64,000 nt of DNA from PALSA-600 sp963842335 (GTDB lineage Bacteria > Actinomycetota > Thermoleophilia > Gaiellales > Gaiellaceae). This document shows, one piece after another, positions 55,025 to 63,523 of this stretch. The notes under the pieces are model-generated. The model worked only from the letters and a program-made list of their open reading frames with translations. It ran no database searches and was not told the origin of the DNA. Positions within the stretch are counted from its first letter, which is position 1; the number at the start of each line of letters is the position of its first letter. The position numbers and the translations under genes are program-made. The stretch covers positions 248,001 to 312,000 of the forward strand of contig CAWJGF010000004.1 of NCBI GenBank assembly GCA_963842335.1. Reading direction: 5' to 3'.

Positions 55025-56233
55025 TTGGCTGAGCGCGTTGACGTGGCGTTGGTGGGCGCCGGCCTCGTCGGCCTCGCGACCGCGGCTTCGCTCCTCGAGA
55101 GCGACCCCGGTCTGACGATCGCAGTGATCGAGAAGGAACCGCGGGTCGCGAGCCACCAGAGCGGACGCAACTCGGGCGTCCTGCATGCCGGTCTGTACTA
55201 CGCGCCCGGGAGCCTGAAGGCGACGCTGTGCAAGGCCGGGCGCGAGGCGATGATCGCGTTCGCCGATACGCACGGGATCCCGTGGAAAGCATGCGGAAAG
55301 CTCGTCGTCGCCGCTGACGAGTCGGAGTTGCCGCGGCTGGCGGCCCTCGCCGACCGAGGGCGGTCGAACGGGCTCGCGCTACGAGAGCTGCAGGGCGCCG
55401 AGCTGCGTGAGATCGAGCCAAACGTGATCGGCGTCCGCGCCCTGCACATCCCTGAGAGCGGCGTGATCGACTACGCACGCGTCGCGGCGACGCTCCAGGA
55501 CACCCTGACCGAGAGTGGCGGGCGGATTCTTCTTGGTCACCCTGTCACTGCGATTACCGAGAGTGGTGGACGCCGCATCGTGCAGACGACCGACGTCGAA
55601 GTCGACGCCGGGATCGTTATCTGCTGCGGGGGCCTGCAGGCCGACCGGCTCGCCGAGCTGACCAGGATCTCGACCGGGGAGCATCGGATCGTTCCGTTCC
55701 GCGGCGACTATTACTCGTTCCTGCCGCACGCCGAGAACCTGGTTCAGGGCCTCGTGTACCCGGTCCCCGACCCGTCGTTTCCATTCCTCGGGGTGCACTT
55801 CACCCGCGGGATCGGCGGCGGCCTGCGCGCCGGCCCGAACGCCGTGCTCGCCCTCGCGCGCGAGGGGTACCACCGCTTGTCGCTGCGGCCGGCCGACCTG
55901 CTCGACACGCTTCGCTTCCCCGGCTTCCGGCGGCTCGCGCGCGAGTACGCGAAGGCGGGAGCCGCTGAGCTGTGGCGCGATCTCGTGAAGCCCGCGTATC
56001 TCGCCCAGATGCGCAGGTATCTGCCCATGGTCACGTCGAGTGACGTGCGCTTCGGGCCGTCGGGGATTCGAGCCCAGTGCCTTCGGCGCGACGGCTCACT
56101 GGTGGACGACTTCCTGATCGAGGAGTCGCGCGGGGCGATCCACGTTCTCAACGCGCCCTCGCCTGCCGCGACTGCCTCTCTCGTGATCGGGCAGCGAATC
56201 GCGGCGCTGGCGCTCGCCCAGCGTGCGGCGTGA
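55025..56233 (+). CDS. L-2-hydroxyglutarate oxidase LhgO-like FAD protein
   Basis: 402 aa. The FAD motif is DVALVGAGLVGLATAASLLE. Family signatures include HQSGRNSGVLHAGLYYAPGS, LKATLCKAGREAMIAF, CGKLVVAADESEL and FRGDYYSFLPHAENLVQGLV. LhgO oxidises L-2-hydroxyglutarate and passes electrons to quinones, but homologues also lie in glycan clusters. TTG at 55025 follows GGGGG; another TTG at 54995 is possible. The end lies 1 bp from the facing deacetylase-like gene. Confidence 0.87.
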   Translation: MAERVDVALVGAGLVGLATAASLLESDPGLTIAVIEKEPRVASHQSGRNSGVLHAGLYYAPGSLKATLCKAGREAMIAFADTHGIPWKACGKLVVAADESELPRLAALADRGRSNGLALRELQGAELREIEPNVIGVRALHIPESGVIDYARVAATLQDTLTESGGRILLGHPVTAITESGGRRIVQTTDVEVDAGIVICCGGLQADRLAELTRISTGEHRIVPFRGDYYSFLPHAENLVQGLVYPVPDPSFPFLGVHFTRGIGGGLRAGPNAVLALAREGYHRLSLRPADLLDTLRFPGFRRLAREYAKAGAAELWRDLVKPAYLAQMRRYLPMVTSSDVRFGPSGIRAQCLRRDGSLVDDFLIEESRGAIHVLNAPSPAATASLVIGQRIAALALAQRAA

Positions 56234-56234
56234 T

Positions 56235-57686
56235 TCAGCTCTCCGGTGCGAGCCCGGACACGCGCGAGTTGTCCGGGGAGATCTGAGGCAGCCTCGGCGC
56301 GCCGAGGCGCACGCGACCGTCTGCGGCCGCGGCCCCGGTGACGGTCCAGTCTTCACCGGAGCGCTGCAACGAGGAGTTCGACCGCCGCTGCCACCACTCG
56401 GCCACTTCCCGAGGGAGCGCGTGCCACACCGAGGTATCGCTTGCCTGCGCCGCCAGGAATCGTTCGTACAGCGCGAGCCGTTCCGGCTCGACGAGGTAGT
56501 CGGGATGCGTGAGCAGCAATCCCATGCCACCTTCCTCGCGCAGGAACGCGGCTTTCTCGAGCCAGCGCTGCTCGGTGCGCTCGCCTCGCAGTTCGAACAG
56601 CGTGTGATCTTGCGGCAGCGTGATCGGAAGCTCGACGACGTCGCCGATGAAGTACGGCAGCCAGGAGCAGCTTCCACCCGGCTCCGGCTCGTACGTCGCG
56701 ACGTCAGACCACGACGAGTCGTGCTGCAAGCCGAGCTCACGGAGCAGCGTCGCGTCCCGGTGCGTGGACGGGGAGCGGAAGCCCTGGGCCCCCCACTGCT
56801 CGGCGTAGCGTCTCATCGCCGGGAGTCGCCGGGGGAACTCACGCGCTGTCATGTCACGGCCGTCGTGATGGAGCCCATGCAGGCAGATCTCACAACCCGC
56901 GTCGCGCAGTCGCGCGAGCAGCGGCTCCTCGACCGTGTAATCGCGCTCGGGGACGAAATACCAGGCCGAGCGGAGCCCGTTTTGCGCCTCGATCGCGTGG
57001 AGTTGCTCGACGAGCCGGTAGCCGCCTGCACGCTCCACGTCGTGAGTGAGGACGAGTGTCCACCGATAGTCCTGCGGCCACTGGGAGATCCAGGGCAGCG
57101 GCTCGCCCGCGATGCCCTCGACGAGCGCGAGGATCGCCGCCTCGAGGCGGTGCAATGAGGTCTCCGTCGGCCAAGCAGGAAACGGTGATCGCTCCTGAAT
57201 CGCCCGGTAGCGCCTACGCAAGCTCATCTGCAGCTGGCGAGGGATCACACGCCGCGCGCGGTAGTAGCCGCGGGTCGCCACCTGGCGCACGCCGTGGCGC
57301 TTGAGGATGTAGCGCTCTTCGAGCAGCGCATCGAGAGGCGCATCGATGTCGAACGGGAGCAGGACGCTGCCGTCGGCGCCGCGGCCGACTGCGGATCGCG
57401 TCACTCCCAACTGGTCGACGATCGGCAGTTCGTCGGTCCAGTCACGGTTCGAGCCGGCGGCACGAGCCGCGGTCTCCGTATCGGCCACCGGTGCATGCAG
57501 GAAGGCGCCGTCGAGCACGAACGGGCGCGCCGGGGCGTCAAGTGCGGCTCGTACCGACAGCAGCTCGGCGCCGCGGCCATCGGCGCGGGCGATGCGGATC
57601 ACCTTGTCGTGGGCCGTCGAGGGATCGATGGTGTACGGAACGCGATACCGCTCGAAGAGACCGATCCGGCGCGACGCGACAAACAT
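56235..57686 (-). CDS. Polysaccharide deacetylase-like protein (NodB-like domain)
   Basis: 483 aa. The N-terminal third (MFVASRRIGLFERYRVPYTI...) is of unknown fold and has LDGAFLHAPV. A NodB-type region follows, with LVLTHDVERAGGYRLVEQLH (Asp of the metal site), EICLHGLHHDGRDM (His of the metal site) and the late motif GFRSPSTHRDATLLRELG. The C-terminus carries FLREEGGMGLLLTHPDYL. It may remove acyl groups from a glycan or act as an unrelated deacylase. ATG shares a base with the preceding stop (TGATG). No signal peptide is visible. Confidence 0.78.
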   Translation of the reverse strand: MFVASRRIGLFERYRVPYTIDPSTAHDKVIRIARADGRGAELLSVRAALDAPARPFVLDGAFLHAPVADTETAARAAGSNRDWTDELPIVDQLGVTRSAVGRGADGSVLLPFDIDAPLDALLEERYILKRHGVRQVATRGYYRARRVIPRQLQMSLRRRYRAIQERSPFPAWPTETSLHRLEAAILALVEGIAGEPLPWISQWPQDYRWTLVLTHDVERAGGYRLVEQLHAIEAQNGLRSAWYFVPERDYTVEEPLLARLRDAGCEICLHGLHHDGRDMTAREFPRRLPAMRRYAEQWGAQGFRSPSTHRDATLLRELGLQHDSSWSDVATYEPEPGGSCSWLPYFIGDVVELPITLPQDHTLFELRGERTEQRWLEKAAFLREEGGMGLLLTHPDYLVEPERLALYERFLAAQASDTSVWHALPREVAEWWQRRSNSSLQRSGEDWTVTGAAAADGRVRLGAPRLPQISPDNSRVSGLAPES

Positions 57687-58894
57687 CAGACGGTCGTCCG
57701 GGTCTTGCGCGGCTTGCGTCTCGCCTCGCCGGCAATCCGCGAAGCCAGGGCCTGGCCGCTGAACCACGACCCCGAGACGAAGCGCGTGATCGGCCCGACG
57801 CTCCGCGCCGCCGGTGCGCCGAGGAAGTGCAGGCCGGGCACTGACGACTCGAGGCCACGGCCGAGCACCGGGTAGCCGTTGGCGCGCTGGACGGCGCCGA
57901 GTAGGTCGTCATCGAGCAGCCCAATCCGTGCGAGGTCGACGCGGAAGCCCGTGCCGAGCAGCACGTGCTCGACGCTCCTGTGCGACCCGTCGTCGAGTGT
58001 CAGTTCCACACGCCCGTTCAGCAGTTCCGCACGAGACACGGCGCGTCCGAACGTGAGCGGCGTGCCTTCGAGCCGTGCCCGCAACCAGTGAGAGCCGGCA
58101 GGACGGATGCAGCGCTGCGCGATGCGTTCCTGCGACTCGCGCGGGAGGCGCGTGAACAGATGGGGCTGAGAGACGAGCCGGCTGTACCAAAGCGGCCCGA
58201 CGTCGGTCGGCGCATAGACGATCGGTCCAAGGCGCCCGAGGCGCTTGATCACCGTGTGCCCCCGCAGCCAGACGACGTCCGGGGAGCGGACGATCACCTC
58301 GGTGGCTGCGCCGGCCTCCGCGAGCAACGCCGCGGTCTCGAGCGCGCTCTGTCCGCCGCCGATGACGGCGACGCTTTTGCCGGCGAAGGCTCCGAGGTCG
58401 GAGACCTCGGACGTGTGCGAGACGAACGGCGCTTCGAGCCCGTCGAACACCGGCGGCCGGGCCGCGAACCGGGCGATCCCACAAGCAATCACGACGCGCG
58501 CGGTCGTGAGCTCGTCGCCGTCGGCGAGCCGCACCAGGAAGCCGCCTTCGCGCCGGCGCTCGACGTGCGCCACGAACCGCCGGTCGACGTCCGGAACCGC
58601 TGTCTGCTGCACCCAGTCGCCGTAGGCGACGAACGCCTCGAGCGGGACCGGTTGGCCGAAGTCGAGGCCGCTCGCCCGACGGAAGGCGTCGAGCGAGAGC
58701 GGCCCCTCACGCTCGACCATGCTCGACGCGCTCCAGTTCGAACGCAGCAGCATCCCGGCGGGCATCGCGCGCCAGAACGACATCGGGGATCCGAACACAT
58801 CGACGGCGACCCCGGCGCGGCGCAATTGAGTCGCGGCGGTCAATCCGTAGGGCCCAGCCCCGACCACGACCGCGTTCGAGTCGAAGGTCCTCAA
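57686..58894 (-). CDS. FAD-dependent NAD(P)-binding monooxygenase-like protein
   Basis: 402 aa with two nucleotide-binding motifs, NAVVVGAGPYGLTAATQLRR and KSVAVIGGGQSALETAALLA. It resembles lucD/FMO-type flavin monooxygenases and oxidoreductases, with SPMSFWRAMPAGMLLRSNWS and VVIACGIARFA between them. Middle operon gene: it starts 1 bp after the ATP-grasp gene stop and overlaps the deacetylase-like gene by one base. Substrate unknown; a sugar- or amino-acid-linked oxidation is possible. Confidence 0.83.
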   Translation of the reverse strand: MRTFDSNAVVVGAGPYGLTAATQLRRAGVAVDVFGSPMSFWRAMPAGMLLRSNWSASSMVEREGPLSLDAFRRASGLDFGQPVPLEAFVAYGDWVQQTAVPDVDRRFVAHVERRREGGFLVRLADGDELTTARVVIACGIARFAARPPVFDGLEAPFVSHTSEVSDLGAFAGKSVAVIGGGQSALETAALLAEAGAATEVIVRSPDVVWLRGHTVIKRLGRLGPIVYAPTDVGPLWYSRLVSQPHLFTRLPRESQERIAQRCIRPAGSHWLRARLEGTPLTFGRAVSRAELLNGRVELTLDDGSHRSVEHVLLGTGFRVDLARIGLLDDDLLGAVQRANGYPVLGRGLESSVPGLHFLGAPAARSVGPITRFVSGSWFSGQALASRIAGEARRKPRKTRTTV

Positions 58895-58895
58895 C

Positions 58896-60092
58896 CTAGA
58901 ACCCCCGCCGGGCGATCAGGTAGGGCACGAGCGCGAGCTCCGACAGCCAGGGCTTCAGGTCGCGACGGTCCCAGACCGCCTCCGTGTCGGTGGCGCACAG
59001 CGACCTGATGTACGACGCAAGACTCATCCGCTGCGCCTTGATATCAAGCACGCCGGTGGGGAGGTCCGTGAGGAGCCGGAGCCAGTTGACGCCGGCCCGG
59101 GCCTGTTGGCTCGAGACATTCTCGCCGGTCTGGTCGCGATAGAGCAGGGCGGAGAAATCGACGCCGGCCGCGGCGCCGAGGGTGTGGTAGCCCCAGGTCC
59201 GCGGGTTGACGTCGAGCAGCTTGAAAGCGTTGTCGCGCGCATCGTGCTTGTACTCGACCTCCACGAGGCCGTAGTACCCGATTCTCGAGAGAAACCGCAG
59301 CGAGTGGGCCTCGAGTCCGCACTCGTCGATCGTCTCGACGTACGTGCTCGCGCGTCCGAACTCCCACGGATGCTGTCGCCGCCGTCGCGCGCTCATCGAC
59401 GCCAACGCGATGCCGTCCTTGACGAGGGCGCAATACGCATACTGCCGCTCGCCGGTTCCTGGGATGAGCTCCTGGAGCATGACCTGTCCGTCCGGCACGA
59501 TCTGCTGGGCCTGGTGGAAGCGTGCGATGAGCTCGTCGCGAGTGTCGACGCGCCACGCCTTTGCACCGGTCTCCTTCATGAACCGTTCCTTGATCGCGGG
59601 CTTGACGACTGCGGGCAACTGAACGTCGAGCGCCTCGAGCTCGGCGTCGTCGTTCGGCCACGCGGTCCAGGGCGTCGGGATCCCGAGCTCGAGGGCCAAC
59701 TCATACGTGTTGCGCTTGTCGACCGCCCAGCGGATCGTCTCCCACGGTGGGGTCGGGATCCGGAAGTGCGGGAGCAACGCTTCGCGGTGCCGCGAGATCG
59801 CGGCGACGATCTCGTCGCGGGTCGGGTAGAGGATCCAGCCGTCGATCGGATGGTGCTTCGCCGCCTGGAGAAGCGTGTCGACGATCGCCTGCTCATCGGA
59901 GAGGTTCGGTACGTGGAGGGACATCGTCGCGTACCGCGACCAGCGCGAGATCGAGTGCTCATCGTCGATCACGCAGACGGGGACGCCGGCCCGGCCGAGG
60001 CTTCGGACGATCCCGAGGCCCTGGTAGTCGCCGCCGATGACCACCGCTCCTGGGGCGGCGGCGTTTTCGGGCATCTGCATGGTGTTCATCAT
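58896..60092 (-). CDS. ATP-grasp carboxylate ligase-like protein
   Basis: 398 aa. The pre-ATP-grasp motif is GAVVIGGDYQGLGIVRSLGR. The ATP-grasp fold reads WAVDKRNTYELALELGIPTP, PAVVKPAIKERFMKETGAKA, VMLQELIPGTGERQYAYCAL and LLDVNPRTWGYHTLGAAAGV, where metal-binding Asn and Asp residues are intact. It belongs to the COG3919-type carboligases. The first gene of the operon; ATG at 60092 (another ATG follows at 60089). It may couple a carboxylate on a sugar to an amine. Confidence 0.86.
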   Translation of the reverse strand: MMNTMQMPENAAAPGAVVIGGDYQGLGIVRSLGRAGVPVCVIDDEHSISRWSRYATMSLHVPNLSDEQAIVDTLLQAAKHHPIDGWILYPTRDEIVAAISRHREALLPHFRIPTPPWETIRWAVDKRNTYELALELGIPTPWTAWPNDDAELEALDVQLPAVVKPAIKERFMKETGAKAWRVDTRDELIARFHQAQQIVPDGQVMLQELIPGTGERQYAYCALVKDGIALASMSARRRRQHPWEFGRASTYVETIDECGLEAHSLRFLSRIGYYGLVEVEYKHDARDNAFKLLDVNPRTWGYHTLGAAAGVDFSALLYRDQTGENVSSQQARAGVNWLRLLTDLPTGVLDIKAQRMSLASYIRSLCATDTEAVWDRRDLKPWLSELALVPYLIARRGF

Positions 60093-60173
60093 CGTCGCGG
60101 CACGGGAGCCTACTGCGACCACCGTCGCGGTCGCGATTGACTGCTTTCCAAAGGGTAAAATGATCGCGCGGCA

Positions 60174-60437
60174 ATGAAGAAGAACTCTCCGGAAGAAGGG
60201 GCCAGGGAGGAGGTCGATGACGCGCGCGGAGAATGGTTCGCGCGTCAGCTCGGCGAGCGCTGGCAGCCTGACGGCGAGGGGATCTACCGCTATGTGGACG
60301 ATCTTCCGGACGCGCCCGAGGTCGCGGGACCGCCTGAGCGGGACGATCTCGTGGACGCACTCGACCCGTCCCGGCAAGAAGAGTTACCTGCCCGCGACGC
60401 CTCTTCGGACGAACCGTCAGCCCGAAAATCGACGTAA
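60174..60437 (+). CDS. Hypothetical acidic small protein, 87 aa
   Basis: Begins MKKNSPEEGAREEVDDARGE. It has a short motif GIYRYVDDLPDAPEVAGPPE and no membrane segment. Composition is acidic and Arg-rich. Third codon positions are GC-rich, as in real genes here, but no clear ribosome-binding site lies close to the ATG. It is divergent from the ATP-grasp gene by 81 bp. No family recognised. Confidence 0.55.
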   Translation: MKKNSPEEGAREEVDDARGEWFARQLGERWQPDGEGIYRYVDDLPDAPEVAGPPERDDLVDALDPSRQEELPARDASSDEPSARKST

Positions 60438-60483
60438 CATGCGCAGATGAGGGTCCTGCGCTCGTCCGGAGAGGTGTAGGGGC

Positions 60484-61371
60484 ATGCCTCGTGGGCTGAG
60501 GTCAACGTGCTGTGCGGTCGGTCTCGGTCTCCTTGCCACGGCGATCCTTGTCGTGGCGCCCGGAAGCGCGGAGCGGGTCAAGCTGTCCGAGCATTCCCAC
60601 CAGGTCGCGTACTCCGCGGGCCTCGGCGTCGCGACCGCCGGCCCCGGCATCTCGCAGATCGCCGTCCGGAACCTCGCCACGATCCCGGTGTCCGACCGCC
60701 ACGTCGGTGCTCGGGGTCGGTGCGCCGCCGCCGCTCGGCCGCTCGGCTCGGCTCGCGTCTCCTACGCAGCTCTCGTCAAGCGCCACACGGTGATCCGCAA
60801 GCAGCCGCAGGGTCGCTCGTCCGTCGTCGGGCGTGCCGAGCTCGCCAACGTCAACGGCTTCCGGCAGGTGCTCGCCGTGCTCGGCGTCCACACCGGCTCG
60901 ACCTGCAAGGCCGATTGGTATCGCGTTGAGCTGCCGGTTCTGCCGAACGGAACCACCGGATGGGTGCGGGCCTGGGCCGTCCAGACCTACCGAGTGCACT
61001 CTCGGATCGTCGTCGACGTCTCGCAGCGCCGGCTCCGCCTCTTCCGCTCCGGGAAACTGGCGCTCGAGACACGCGTGGCGGTCGGGGCATCTGCAACACC
61101 GACTCCGCTCGGCCGCTACTTCGTCGACGAGCGCTACGTGCTTCCCGACGCGCGCGGCCCCTTCGGCCCGGACGCGCTCGGCATCTCCGCGCACTCGGAC
61201 GCGCTGAAGGACGTCTGGGTCGAGGACGGGCCGATTGGCATCCACGGGACGAATGAGCCCTCGTCGATCGGCCAGGCTGCGTCGCACGGCTGCGTCCGCG
61301 TCGCGAACGACGTGATGAGCCGGCTGTTCCCGCTCGCACCGGCAGGCACACCGGTCATCATCACGGCGTAG
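60484..61371 (+). CDS. L,D-transpeptidase (YkuD domain)
   Basis: 295 aa. A signal segment (TCCAVGLGLLATAILVVAPG) directs export. An N-terminal region of about 170 residues has SH3-like strands (HTVIRKQPQGRSSVV, GTTGWVRAWAVQTY). The YkuD domain follows with RIVVDVSQRRLRLFRSGKLA, then the active site His254 in GIHGTNEP and Cys270 in SHGCVRVANDVM. It makes 3-3 cross-links in peptidoglycan or attaches proteins to it. ATG at 60484. Confidence 0.92.
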   Translation: MPRGLRSTCCAVGLGLLATAILVVAPGSAERVKLSEHSHQVAYSAGLGVATAGPGISQIAVRNLATIPVSDRHVGARGRCAAAARPLGSARVSYAALVKRHTVIRKQPQGRSSVVGRAELANVNGFRQVLAVLGVHTGSTCKADWYRVELPVLPNGTTGWVRAWAVQTYRVHSRIVVDVSQRRLRLFRSGKLALETRVAVGASATPTPLGRYFVDERYVLPDARGPFGPDALGISAHSDALKDVWVEDGPIGIHGTNEPSSIGQAASHGCVRVANDVMSRLFPLAPAGTPVIITA

Positions 61372-61400
61372 GTCCGGCGTTCGGAATGCGTCTCCAGCCG

Positions 61401-61446
61401 ACCCGCGCCCGGGTGACGAGCGGTCACTCGCCCCGTCCGCGCGGGT
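61401..61446. terminator. Nested hairpin after the L,D-transpeptidase gene
   Basis: The outer arms ACCCGCGC and GCGCGGGT (8 bp) enclose an inner stem GTGAC/GTCAC with a GAGCG loop. It lies 30 bp beyond the transpeptidase stop. An A-rich stretch follows, not a T-tract, so function as a terminator on the plus strand is uncertain. Confidence 0.55.
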
Positions 61447-61559
61447 TGCACCGAACCGAAAAAGGGCGCGCCGTCGGGGAGGGGTCGTGACTCCCAACGG
61501 CAGCACCCAGGGTTGTTCGATTCGCAGGTCGCGTGAAAGTTAGGCGATGCGAAGGCGGG

Positions 61560-61736
61560 CTACGTGGTCATCGCTTCGGACGGTGACCCGGGCTTCGGTA
61601 CGACACCGCACGCGAGGCAAAGGCGGATCAGCGCGGTCGGCGACGGCGGCACGAGCTGTTGCTCGCCGCAGTCCGGGCAGGTCTCGAGCTCATCCACTTG
61701 GACCCATTTCTCCAACGAGTGATCGGCATCCATCAT
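61560..61736 (-). CDS. Small zinc-ribbon protein, 58 aa
   Basis: Begins MMDADHSLEKWVQVDELETC and has the pattern TCPDCGEQQLV...LCLACGVVPK, two CxxC pairs about 19 residues apart, typical of zinc ribbons. GGAGGTGC directly precedes the two adjacent ATGs; spacing favours the second (61733). It lies on the opposite strand from the transpeptidase. Function unknown; small zinc ribbons often bind nucleic acid or other proteins. Confidence 0.68.
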   Translation of the reverse strand: MMDADHSLEKWVQVDELETCPDCGEQQLVPPSPTALIRLCLACGVVPKPGSPSEAMTT

Positions 61737-62416
61737 GCACCTCCGAATGTCGAAATTGTCGCGAACCGCAAGGTCTCGGCGGTGGAAACGGCGTGAATAT
61801 AGAACCTCGCCAAAAGTTCGTCAAGAGCGATTCACGGCGCGCGACCGTTCGCCCTGAAAGGGCGAAACGGAGCGCTCGTGCGAGGGGTGATGCAGGCCTC
61901 TGCGGCGACGCCTGCACCGTGACGAGACGAGGAGAGGTCGACTCGCACAAGCAGGATCGTCCGCGACCCCGGAATCTCCAAGCCCCCATTCGAGTGAAGC
62001 GCGAGCGCGTTTCATCCTGCGAGGACGATTGAAGGTGGAGCACCCGGGTGTACGGATGAGGTTGGGCAGGCCAAACCGTCGGTAAGGCTTCGAGTGCGTT
62101 GAGGGCGGGACACAACCCCGAAGCGCCTGTTCTCTGTTGACGCCTGCTGCGCGACCTGACAACCTCGCCCGGCGGGACGGTCAGCCTGCGAGGTCAGACG
62201 CAGTCAGTCTCGGGCCATGTGCACACGGGCCAGCCGTCCCGCGCTTCCATGTTCCGCTCAAGTCAGGTCGACGTTCGCCGATAACGTGAAGTGCGGCAAC
62301 GAGGCATGCGGGCCGTCCGCGTGGGGGCGCGGGGCTCGTGTGCCAGGGGTCGAGGAGCGCCTGATCGAGGCGCTCTTCGGCGTTCTGCCTTCCCGGCCAA
62401 ATGGGTTCCGGAAGGC
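61737..62416. other. 680-bp region without recognised genes
   Basis: Frames here are short or have unlikely composition. Two hairpins stand out: TTCGCCC-TGAAA-GGGCGAA at 61848-61866, extendable to ten pairs with one bulge, and TGCAGGC...GCCTGCA at 61891-61916. I see no consensus for RNase P, tmRNA, 6S or SRP RNA. It may hold promoters, leaders or an unknown RNA, or decayed coding sequence. Confidence 0.5.
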
Positions 62417-62442
62417 AAAAGACCCGCGTTTGCGGGTCTTTT
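62417..62442. terminator. Intrinsic terminator after tRNA-Ala
   Basis: A perfect 11-bp stem, AAAAGACCCGC paired with GCGGGTCTTTT around a GTTT loop. On the minus strand it lies 5 bp beyond the tRNA and ends in TTTT, a classical factor-independent terminator that also works in the plus direction. Confidence 0.92.
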
Positions 62443-62447
62443 GGCGA

Positions 62448-62520
62448 TGGAGCTAGGCGGGCTCGAACCGCCGACCTCCTGGGTGCGATCCAGGCGCTCT
62501 CCCAGCTGAGCTATAGCCCC
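62448..62520 (-). tRNA. tRNA-Ala (anticodon CGC)
   Basis: A 73-nt cloverleaf: the acceptor arms GGGGCTA and TAGCTCC pair with one G-U, the D arm has AGCTCAGCTGGGAGAGC, the anticodon stem CCTGG/CCAGG encloses ATCGCAC, and the T arm contains GGCGGTTCGAGCCCGCC. The anticodon CGC reads the Ala codon GCG. CCA is not encoded. It is followed by a perfect terminator at 62417. Confidence 0.96.
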
Positions 62521-62647
62521 GGGCGGCTCATAGTGTAGCGAGGCTTCGGCTTACAAACCCTGACGGAACCCTTACCCCCACGTGCGTTAAACGAGGACAG
62601 GCCGGGAATGACGTTCTCACAACAACTCTGTCAATTGGGGGTATCGC

Positions 62648-63478
62648 ATGTCACCACGCAAGAAACCCGGCACACGCGCGGTGACGGCCGGACTGATGGC
62701 CGTCGCAGCGCTCGTGATCGGCGCCGTCTTCGGCGGCTTCGGCACGAGTAGTGCAGCAAACACCGCGGCGCCGACGAACGCAACACCGCCGACCATCTCC
62801 GGCACCGCCGAGGTCGGCTCGCTCCTCACGGCGACTTCCGGCTCATGGAACGGCACGACGCCGATCACCTACGCCTACCAGTGGCGTCGCTGTGGCGCCG
62901 GCGGTGGGAGCTGCGCGAACATCGGCGGAGCGAACACGTCTACACACACTCTGAGAAACGCCGATCGCGGCTCCACGATCCGCGTGCGTGTGACGGCGAA
63001 GAACGCCGACGGCTCGGCTCAGGTCGAGTCGGCCCAGACCGCCGTGATCGCGGCGGCGACTCCGCCGCCGCCCGCGACGGGTTGCCCGACCGGAACCGGC
63101 GGCGTCGCCGTCTCGGCTCTCTCGTTGCCGGCACGGCTCTTGATCGACGGTCAGCAGGCGTCTCCCACGGTCGTCACGTCGTCGACCTCGGATCTCGTTC
63201 TGCGATTCCACGTCTCCGCGTGCGGTGGCCGCCCGGTCCAGGGTGCGCTCATCTACGCGACGGCGGTGCCGTTCGAGCAGTTCAATGTGCCCGCCGAAGC
63301 CGCAACCGGTGCAGACGGTTGGGGGACAGTGACGCTGCACAAGGCGAGCCGGTTCCCGGCCTCGTCGCGGCAGCAGTTGCTCGCCGTGTTCGTCCGTGCC
63401 CGCAAGTCCGGTGAGGATCTCCTGGCCGGCATCTCCACGCGCCGGCTCGTGTCGTTCCCGGTCAACCTGCACGGCTAG
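62648..63478 (+). CDS. Secreted protein with Ig-like module
   Basis: 276 aa. A signal peptide (TAGLMAVAALVIGAVFGGFG) is followed by an Ig-like repeat: PPTISGTAEVGSLLTATSGS, WNGTTPITYAYQWRRCGAGG and ADRGSTIRVRVTAKNADGSA. This is the same module type as the two in the glycosidase-like protein at 23067. A second beta domain, with SALSLPARLLIDGQQASP and FHVSACGGRPVQGALIYATA, completes it. A GGGGG-type ribosome-binding site lies before ATG. It is probably a surface or extracellular protein of unknown ligand. Confidence 0.8.
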   Translation: MSPRKKPGTRAVTAGLMAVAALVIGAVFGGFGTSSAANTAAPTNATPPTISGTAEVGSLLTATSGSWNGTTPITYAYQWRRCGAGGGSCANIGGANTSTHTLRNADRGSTIRVRVTAKNADGSAQVESAQTAVIAAATPPPPATGCPTGTGGVAVSALSLPARLLIDGQQASPTVVTSSTSDLVLRFHVSACGGRPVQGALIYATAVPFEQFNVPAEAATGADGWGTVTLHKASRFPASSRQQLLAVFVRARKSGEDLLAGISTRRLVSFPVNLHG

Positions 63479-63523
63479 TCGAACAACCGAAGCGACCTGC
63501 GCGCGCCGCCCTACGATGGGGCG

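Noticed and set aside
61737..62416. tmRNA, RNase P RNA, 6S or SRP RNA in the empty region
   Set aside because: None of the conserved core sequences of these RNAs could be found on either strand.
62217..62456. A 79-codon plus-strand frame upstream of the tRNA
   Set aside because: It runs through the perfect terminator and into the tRNA gene and has no ribosome-binding site or recognisable motif.
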